DNA of 64,000 nucleotides from Halorubellus litoreus (GTDB taxonomy: Archaea; Halobacteriota; Halobacteria; Halobacteriales; Natrialbaceae). The notes beneath the pieces were generated by a model. That model had not been told where the DNA came from. It searched no databases and saw only the letters and a program-made list of their open reading frames with translations. The stretch spans positions 62,001 through 126,000 of the forward strand of contig NZ_JAZAQL010000004.1 in assembly GCF_037081675.1 (NCBI RefSeq). The letters run 5' to 3'. Positions 58,105 through 64,000 of the stretch are shown here, one piece after another; position 1 is the stretch's first letter, and every line of letters starts with the position of its first letter. The position numbers were made by a program, and so were the translations under genes.

Positions 58105-58544
58105 GGCAGCGTCTTGTCGACGGCACGACCTAAAGCTACCTCCCGGTTCGGAGCCGACCGACGACGCGGTCGACCACGCGCTCCGGGACGGGGCTTTTCG
58201 GGTCGCGTCGCTCGGTGAGCGCGCACGCTTGGACGGGCCGCGTCCACCTGTCAGTTCGAGCTTGTGCATCGTGTCGAACCATCGCGTCCCCACGACACCC
58301 CACCTGGCGTCCACCACCCGACCCAACACAACCATTAAGTGCGGGCCGCTGTCGAGAACGGAAGCGCGACCTGCTCGTCGCCGGACGCCCGAGGTACTTG
58401 AACCGAGCGTTGGGGACGCGAGCGAACGCCGGAGCGGTGAACGCGGCGCGTCGACCACGACACGATGCCAGCACCCGACTCGAACCCACGACCGGCCGTG
58501 ACCCAACGAGCGCTCTCGACGCCGCGTCCGGGGGTGCGTCGCTG
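58105..58544. other. Intergenic stretch of 440 nt
   Basis: Holds the promoter of the CPLC operon on the left and a TATA-like CCATTAAGTG near 58333 for the gene to the right. The frame of the downstream hydrolase is open back to about 58215 but that stretch is arginine-rich and unlike the family, so I treat it as leader. A TGGGTTCGAGTC sequence on the minus strand looks tRNA-like but does not fold (see rejected items). Confidence 0.5.
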
Positions 58545-59339
58545 ATGTACTGCCTCGAGCGCGGCCCCGTCGACGACCGACGACCCATCGCAGTCGTCGC
58601 GGCGCTGCACGGCGACGAACCCTGCGGCGCGTACGCCATCGCGGACCTGCTCGCTACCGACCCCGCGTTCCAGCGGCGCGTGAAGTTCGTCGTCGCGAAC
58701 GAGCGCGCGATGGAAGCCGGCGAGCGCTACGTCGACGACGACCTGAACCGCGCGTTCCCCGGCGATCCACACAGTCGGTCCCACGAGCGCCGGCTCGCCG
58801 CCAGGCTCCGCGAGGAACTCGCCGACGCCGAAGTCATCACGTTCCACTCGACGGACGCAGAACCGACGCCGTTCGCGCTCCTCCAGAACCCCAGCGAGAC
58901 CACCGACGCGGTCGTGCGCGCCACCGGCCTCGAACAGATCGTCGACATCAGCTACGTCGACGGCGGCCTCGAGGACGTCGTCGACGGCGTCGCCGTCGAA
59001 TGCGGCCCCATGCGCACCCGAGGCGCCGCCGAGAGCGCGCGCGGCATCCTCGAGCGATTCCTCACCGCCCGCGGCGCCCTCCCCGGAGCCGTCGAACCCG
59101 TCGACCTCGACGTCTACCGCGTCGACGGCGTCGTCGACCGCGGCGACCTCGCGTTCACCGGCCGGAACTTCCAACGCGTCCACGCCGGCGACGCCTTCGC
59201 CGTCGACACCACCGGCGACGACGGCGAGATAACGGCTCCCGAACCGTTCACGCCCGTCCTCATGGCGACCGACGGCTACGACGACATGCTCGGCTTCCAG
59301 GCCACGAACGTCGGGCCGCTCAGCGAACTCGAACCGTAG
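58545..59339 (+). CDS. Succinylglutamate desuccinylase/aspartoacylase-type zinc hydrolase
   Basis: A 264-aa zinc carboxypeptidase-fold protein. AALHGDEPCG gives the first metal motif (H22, E25), VDDDLNRAFPG the substrate-binding Asn-Arg, and ITFHSTD the third metal ligand. Members remove acyl groups from N-acyl amino acids or act on related amides; the exact substrate is unknown. ATG 58545 is chosen because the family begins close to here. The expected transcript start near 58358 would leave a leader of about 185 nt, unusual for haloarchaea, so a different start or a second promoter is possible. Confidence 0.85.
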   Translation: MYCLERGPVDDRRPIAVVAALHGDEPCGAYAIADLLATDPAFQRRVKFVVANERAMEAGERYVDDDLNRAFPGDPHSRSHERRLAARLREELADAEVITFHSTDAEPTPFALLQNPSETTDAVVRATGLEQIVDISYVDGGLEDVVDGVAVECGPMRTRGAAESARGILERFLTARGALPGAVEPVDLDVYRVDGVVDRGDLAFTGRNFQRVHAGDAFAVDTTGDDGEITAPEPFTPVLMATDGYDDMLGFQATNVGPLSELEP

Positions 59340-59522
59340 CCGCGTCGGTCGCGAGTCCGAACGAAACCAGTTCGAACGTGACTTCGAGTCATCATGAAAA
59401 TCGTAAAACTGCCAGTCGATTCGTACGAATATGTTTCTGGATTTTGCTTTACGCCGGGGGTGAAGGGAAGTTCTCGACGCTGAGGGTCCACTCGAGGGAA
59501 GACGATGTCACGGGTCGATGGC

Positions 59523-59528
59523 ATATAA
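59523..59528 (+). promoter_or_regulatory. TATA box of tyrS
   Basis: GCATATAAAG, a near-consensus archaeal TATA box. Transcription would start near 59550, about 45 nt before the ATG at 59594 (or 18 nt before the alternative ATG at 59570). The rest of 59340-59593 shows no other gene. Confidence 0.6.
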
Positions 59529-59593
59529 AGACAGAGTTGGGTCGGAGGCCGAACGCGAGGACGACTGCGATGGGTGTTGTTCGTCGAATCGTG

Positions 59594-60649
59594 ATGTCCG
59601 ACGCAGACCCAGAGGTCGAGGACGCGTTCGAACTGATCACGAACAACGCGGTGGAGGCGGTGACGGAGTCCGAACTCCGCGAGCTGGCGGCGGACCCGGA
59701 GGGGGAGCGCGCGTACGTCGGCTACGAGCCGAGTGGCGTGCTCCACCTCGGGCACATGCTCACCGCGACGAAGCTCATGGAGCTCCAGGAGGCGGGGTTC
59801 GAGGTGGTGGTGCTGCTGGCGGACGTGCACGCGTACCTGAACGACAAGGGGTCGTTCGCGGAGATCCGCGAGACCGCCGAGCGCATGCAGGAGCAGTTCG
59901 TCGCGTTCGGCCTGAACCCCGAGCGGACCGAGTTCGTGCTCGGCTCCGAGTTCCAGCTCGACGAGGACTACGTGCTCGACCAACACGAACTCGGTCTGGA
60001 GACGTCGATGAACCGCGCGCAGCGGTCGATGGGTGAGATCGCGGGCGACGACGCCGAGCGCGTGAGTCACGTGAACTACCCGCTCATGCAGGCGCTCGAC
60101 ATCAAGTACCTGAACGTCGACCTCGCGGTCGGCGGGATGGAACAGCGGAAGGTCCACATGCTCGCGCGTGACGTCCTCCCGAAGCTCGACGAGCCGGCGC
60201 CGACGTGCCTGCACACGCCGCTCATCGCGGACCTCGAGACCGGCATCGGGAAGATGAGTTCGAGCGACGGCGTCACCATCAGCATGGAGGACTCGACGGC
60301 CGACATCGAGGCGAAGGTCGAGGCCGGGTTCTGTCCGCCCACCGCGGACCCGGACCCGGAGGCGCACCTGTCGAGCGACGACCTCCCCGAGGGCGTCGAG
60401 TCCGCGGACGTCCAGCTCGAGAACCCGGTCCTGCAGTTGTTCGAGTTCCACGTGTTCCCGCGGTTCGACGCGGTGACCGTCGAGCGCGAGGACCGCTTCG
60501 GCGGGGACGTGACCTTCGACTCGTACGCGGCGCTGGAGGCGGCCGTCGAAGCCGGCGACCTCCACCCCGACGACTGCAAGAGCGCACTGGCGGACGCGCT
60601 CGACCGCCTCGTCGACCCGGGCCGGCAGAAGTTGGCGGCCGCGGACTGA
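59594..60649 (+). CDS. tyrS: Tyrosyl-tRNA synthetase
   Basis: A 351-aa class I synthetase that charges tRNA-Tyr in the cytosol. The HIGH motif appears as VLHLGHM, the KMSKS motif as KMSSSDGV, and the archaeal/eukaryotic-type body includes YVGYEPSGVLHLGHML, VNYPLMQALDIKYLNVDLAVGGMEQRK (tyrosine-binding region) and a short C-terminal helical anticodon domain. Length is normal for archaeal TyrS. ATG 59594 is the second of two in-frame starts; the earlier one (59570) adds MGVVRRIV, which is not conserved. Confidence 0.95.
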   Translation: MSDADPEVEDAFELITNNAVEAVTESELRELAADPEGERAYVGYEPSGVLHLGHMLTATKLMELQEAGFEVVVLLADVHAYLNDKGSFAEIRETAERMQEQFVAFGLNPERTEFVLGSEFQLDEDYVLDQHELGLETSMNRAQRSMGEIAGDDAERVSHVNYPLMQALDIKYLNVDLAVGGMEQRKVHMLARDVLPKLDEPAPTCLHTPLIADLETGIGKMSSSDGVTISMEDSTADIEAKVEAGFCPPTADPDPEAHLSSDDLPEGVESADVQLENPVLQLFEFHVFPRFDAVTVEREDRFGGDVTFDSYAALEAAVEAGDLHPDDCKSALADALDRLVDPGRQKLAAAD

Positions 60650-60788
60650 GGCCCGCGGAGCCCTTCGACGCGGCTGTCGCGTCCGATTCGAGCCCGACCG
60701 GTCGGGCCGAAGCACCGACGTGCCGGGGCGTCCACAGCGTTCGTATCGGGCCGGGACGAACACCTGCTATCACATCCTTCCACGACTC

Positions 60789-63700
60789 ATGACCCACGAG
60801 GACGTTATCGACCGCATCGACGCGGCGCGCGAGCGCGACCGCTCGTTCGCCGGCCTGCAGGCGCGAGCGGCTGCTGCGCGCGCCGCGGCCAGCGCCGACA
60901 GGACAGAGACAGCCGCTATCGAGGCCGTCGCCGGGCTGCTCGACGCCGAACTGGACACGCCGGCCGCCGAGAGCGAGCGAATCACGGGCCTCGACGCCAT
61001 CGCGACGGACGTCGAATCGGCGTGTGTCGACGCGCTCACGGCCGTGCCGCGGGACGACTCCGCGGCGTTGGCGGCGGCGCTCCCGGTGCTCGCGCGAGCG
61101 ACTCACCGCGGACGCACTGCGGCGGTCCGCGAGGCAGCGGCCGAGGAGTGCCTGCACGCGATGGTCGAACCCGACGCGATACCCGCCGACGCGGTCCCGA
61201 TCTCCGACCTCGAAGCGGGATTCGCGGCGGGCGAGCGCGACGTCCGCAGGCAGCTGGCGGCGACGCGCCGCGGCGTCGTCGGGAACGGCGGCGTGTTCGA
61301 GAAGGCGGCCGGGCAGGCCCCGGAACGCGCCCCGGGGCTCGTCCGCTGGTTGCTGCGGTTCGAGGACTTCGAGCTCGTCGACAACCGCCTCTCGTTCGAG
61401 TGGGGGGTCGCGCGGGCGCTGGAGTCGCTGGATGACGAACGCGCGTCGGCGGTCCTCGACGTCGTCCTCGACCACCTCGCTCACGAGAACGCGGACTACC
61501 GGCGGACGGCCGCGGGCGCGCTCTCGGAGTCCCACGAGGCGGTGCCCGAGGGGCGCGTTGGGGACGTCCTGGACGCGGTGGGTCGGCGATTCGATGACGA
61601 GGCGTTCGGTGTCCAGGAGGACGCGGTGGCGGTCGCGCTGGCGCTCCTGGAGCGCGTCCCCGGGGCAGCGGAGCGCACGTTCGACCGGCTGCGGACCGAC
61701 GTTCCGGCGGGCGCGGTGGTCGATGGGTTGCGCGAGCTCGACGAGGCCGACCCCGCCGTCCGAGCGCCCGCGGTCGAGTTCCTGCTGGACGCGTGCGACG
61801 GCGAGGCGACCGGGCGGAGCGCGTCGCGACTCGGGAACTACCTCCTCGGCGGCGGCACGCATCGCTGGACGGGAGTCGGGCGGGCGCTCGTCGCGGGGGC
61901 AGTCGCCGAGGCGGCCGCCGACGACGCGGGTCGGGCACGCGCTTCGAGCCAGGTCGCCGCGCTCGCGCCTGGCGTCGACGGTGACGACGGGAACCGCGTT
62001 CGCGCGCTGGCAGCCGTCGCGACCGACGCCGGCGTCGAGCCACTACGGGTGTTCGTCGCGCTCGTTCCACCACCGGAGAGCGTCGACGCCGGCGTCGACC
62101 CCGGGGCGTGTCTCCGGGACGTGCTTTCGGCGTGCCTCCGGGCGGCCCGCGCGCCCGACTCGACGACCCGACAGCGCGCGCGACTCGCCGCCGAACTCCT
62201 CGCGGACGTCATACGGGCAGCGGAAGGAACTAGCAACGGCGACGACAGCGATCACAGCGAGAGTGAGGCCAGTGACGGCGACGCGACGGCGGCGGTGTGC
62301 GACGCGCTCCGTGCGGTCCGGAGTCCCGGGGCCGCGACCTCGGTGTCGGTGGCTGCGCGCACCCGGGTCGTCGCGGCGCTTCCGGTCTCGGCGCGCGTTC
62401 AGGACCCGGGGCCGGTCGCCGGACTGCTCGCGCATACGGACGCCACCGTCCGGGAGCGCGCGGTCGACCTCCTCGCGACCGGGCGCGTCGACGCGTCCGG
62501 GGACGGGACGGACGAACTGGTCGGGGCGTTCGGCGAGCGACTGACCGGGGACGTCGAGTCGGTCAGAGGGGCGGCGGTCGACGCGGCGCCCGCCGTCGTC
62601 GACGGGCTGCCCGCTGGCGCGGCCGGCGGCGTGGTCGACGGGTTGCTGGAGCGGGCGGGGAGCGAGGGCGAGCGCACGCAGCGGCGAGCGATCGCCGCGC
62701 TCGTCGACGTCGCGGACGCGGTCCCCGGGGAACGCGTCGAGCAGGTCGCGACCGTCGCGCTCCTCGGCCTGCAGAGCGCGGACACCGACACGCGCTCGGT
62801 GGCGGCGGACCTGCTGGCCGCCCTCGGCCCTCGATTGTCGGCCGAACGCGCGCCCGCCGTCGCGGCGGGCGTCGTCGCCGCCACTGAGGCGTACGCGGAC
62901 GTCGTCTTCGACGGCCTCGACGTGCTCTGGGCGCTCGCCGAGGTACCCGGGACGGGCGACGCGGTCGCTCGTGCGTTCGCTCGAACGCTGGCGGCGAGCC
63001 GGGTCGCTCGCGACCACCTCGCGGACGCGTCGGTCGGGTTCGAGGCGACGCCCGCGCAGGTCCGGCGCGTCGTCGACGGCCTCCTCGACCTGGTCGCGGC
63101 GGACGACGCCGACGCGAGCGCGGACGCCGCGACCGCGCTCGACGTCGTCGCGACGACCCTCCCGGCGGACCGCATCGACGCGGTCGTCGACGCGCTCGCG
63201 ACCGCAGCCACCGGCGCGGACGCGGCGGTCCGGTCGGCGGCGTACGACGCGCTCGAATCCGTCGCCACCGTCGCCGCCGACGCCCCCGCGTCCACGTGGA
63301 CGCCGCTCGGCGCCCTCTTCGGCCACGAGGAGCAGCGGGTGCGTCGCGGAGCCATCAGGGTCCTCACCCGGGTGCTCGACGCTGGCGGTGACCCCTCCGG
63401 CGCGGCGGACAGCGCCTGCGACGCAGCCACCGACTCGGCGACGCCGGCCGCGATGTCGGGCGCGGACGGCGACGGGACCGCGCTCGAAGTCGTCCTGGTC
63501 GCTGGGCTCTCGGACCCCGCGGCCGACGTCCGCGTCGCCGCGTCCCGCGCCCTCGGCGCGGCCGCGACCGCACCGAACGGGCCGGGCACCGACTGGGCTA
63601 TCGGCCGGCTCTGTGGCCGCACCGCCGACGACGCGGCGGCCGTTCGGCAGGCCGCAGTCGAGGGCATCCGGCGCGTGCTGGCGGCCGTCGACGCGGCCGC

Positions 63701-64000
63701 CGCGGACGAGCCCCGGTCGGTCCGGGACGTGCTCGCCGACCGCGTGGCGGAGGACCCGGACGCGGCCGTCCGCGAGGCGGCGGTCGCGGCGCTCCTCGGT
63801 CCCGGTGGCGCCATCCTGGACGTCGACGGCGGGCGCGCCCGCCTGGACGACGCGGCGGCCGCACTCGAGGACCACGTGACGTCTGTCCGCGAGACGGCGG
63901 TCGAGGCACTCCCGGGGTTCCTCGAGCGGATCGACGCGTCGCTCGGACTGCGGTCGCGCGCGGTCATCCACCTCGAAGAGCGAATCGAAGCCGACGAGTC
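60789..64000 (+). CDS. Large helical-repeat (HEAT-like) protein D, incomplete
   Basis: The frame is open from ATG 60789 to the right edge, encoding at least 1070 residues and cut by the window. The sequence is extremely rich in Ala, Val, Asp and Arg and is built from HEAT-type helix pairs: AVREAAVAALLGPGG, AVRQAAVEGIRRVLAAV, VRVAASRALGAAAT, TVRERAVDLLA and DTRSVAADLLAALG show the D/V-R-x-x-A pattern about every 35-45 residues. It lacks the conserved N-terminal block of the 31275/45366 pair and is more like the 1570-aa protein in repeat style. No enzyme or membrane feature is seen in the visible part. Confidence 0.8.
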   Translation, partial: MTHEDVIDRIDAARERDRSFAGLQARAAAARAAASADRTETAAIEAVAGLLDAELDTPAAESERITGLDAIATDVESACVDALTAVPRDDSAALAAALPVLARATHRGRTAAVREAAAEECLHAMVEPDAIPADAVPISDLEAGFAAGERDVRRQLAATRRGVVGNGGVFEKAAGQAPERAPGLVRWLLRFEDFELVDNRLSFEWGVARALESLDDERASAVLDVVLDHLAHENADYRRTAAGALSESHEAVPEGRVGDVLDAVGRRFDDEAFGVQEDAVAVALALLERVPGAAERTFDRLRTDVPAGAVVDGLRELDEADPAVRAPAVEFLLDACDGEATGRSASRLGNYLLGGGTHRWTGVGRALVAGAVAEAAADDAGRARASSQVAALAPGVDGDDGNRVRALAAVATDAGVEPLRVFVALVPPPESVDAGVDPGACLRDVLSACLRAARAPDSTTRQRARLAAELLADVIRAAEGTSNGDDSDHSESEASDGDATAAVCDALRAVRSPGAATSVSVAARTRVVAALPVSARVQDPGPVAGLLAHTDATVRERAVDLLATGRVDASGDGTDELVGAFGERLTGDVESVRGAAVDAAPAVVDGLPAGAAGGVVDGLLERAGSEGERTQRRAIAALVDVADAVPGERVEQVATVALLGLQSADTDTRSVAADLLAALGPRLSAERAPAVAAGVVAATEAYADVVFDGLDVLWALAEVPGTGDAVARAFARTLAASRVARDHLADASVGFEATPAQVRRVVDGLLDLVAADDADASADAATALDVVATTLPADRIDAVVDALATAATGADAAVRSAAYDALESVATVAADAPASTWTPLGALFGHEEQRVRRGAIRVLTRVLDAGGDPSGAADSACDAATDSATPAAMSGADGDGTALEVVLVAGLSDPAADVRVAASRALGAAATAPNGPGTDWAIGRLCGRTADDAAAVRQAAVEGIRRVLAAVDAAAADEPRSVRDVLADRVAEDPDAAVREAAVAALLGPGGAILDVDGGRARLDDAAAALEDHVTSVRETAVEALPGFLERIDASLGLRSRAVIHLEERIEADE

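Noticed and set aside
58345..58510. Possible minus-strand tRNA suggested by TGGGTTCGAGTCGGG
   Set aside because: The expected T-stem does not pair (GTGGG against CGGGT), and no acceptor stem or anticodon arm could be formed around it.

Overview
The window comes from a halophilic archaeon (class Halobacteria). Coding sequence is very GC-rich with strong G/C at third positions, the proteins are highly acidic, Tat-type lipoprotein signals (RR...GC) are common, AT-rich TATA-like boxes lie about 25-30 nt before many start codons (leaderless or near-leaderless mRNAs), and recognisable haloarchaeal families are present (HTH_10 regulators, TFS, CPxCG mini zinc proteins, IS200/IS605). No rRNA, tRNA, CRISPR array or replication origin was recognised.

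Layout. 1-8.6 kb is an accessory-looking stretch with locally lower GC: PQQ-propeller lipoproteins, a frameshifted lipoprotein, a transposase remnant, several small membrane proteins, a three-copy 16-17 bp motif, and an intact IS200/IS605 element (tnpA+tnpB) inserted directly in front of a TFS-like gene. 8.7-22.3 kb is transport and metabolism: an orphan fused peptide-ABC ATPase, a fused ADP-forming acyl-CoA synthetase, an HTH_10 regulator and a complete five-part peptide ABC operon (SBP, two permeases, fused double ATPase, small membrane protein), then UspA and an AEC transporter. 23.5-31 kb is RiPP-like: a four-gene overlapping operon (PhyH-type dioxygenase, SagB dehydrogenase, ocin-ThiF-like leader-binding protein, YcaO cyclodehydratase), an HTH-MNT/HEPN pair with a palindromic operator, and a radical SAM/SPASM gene overlapping a 48-aa four-cysteine protein.

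31-64 kb mixes ordinary genes (a BioB-like radical SAM enzyme, creatininase, class V aminotransferase, two phosphoesterases, SIMPL protein, AstE-like hydrolase, tyrS) with sets of paralogous unknowns: four very large helical-repeat (HEAT-like) proteins, two related coiled-coil proteins, and two proteins sharing a C-terminal C-x2-C-x6-CGGD-x-C domain, one of them in a three-gene operon of unknowns. A triple DnaJ-like zinc-repeat protein, a cytosolic PQQ propeller and a poly-gamma-glutamate hydrolase-like protein lie among them.

The strongest candidates for undescribed biology are the 54.6-58.1 kb operon with its paralogue at 50.2 kb and the surrounding helical-repeat and coiled-coil families, and the YcaO/SagB/dioxygenase cluster at 24-28.5 kb, which has no obvious precursor peptide. 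The best-supported small-scale event is the IS605 insertion that appears to separate the TFS-like gene from its original promoter.
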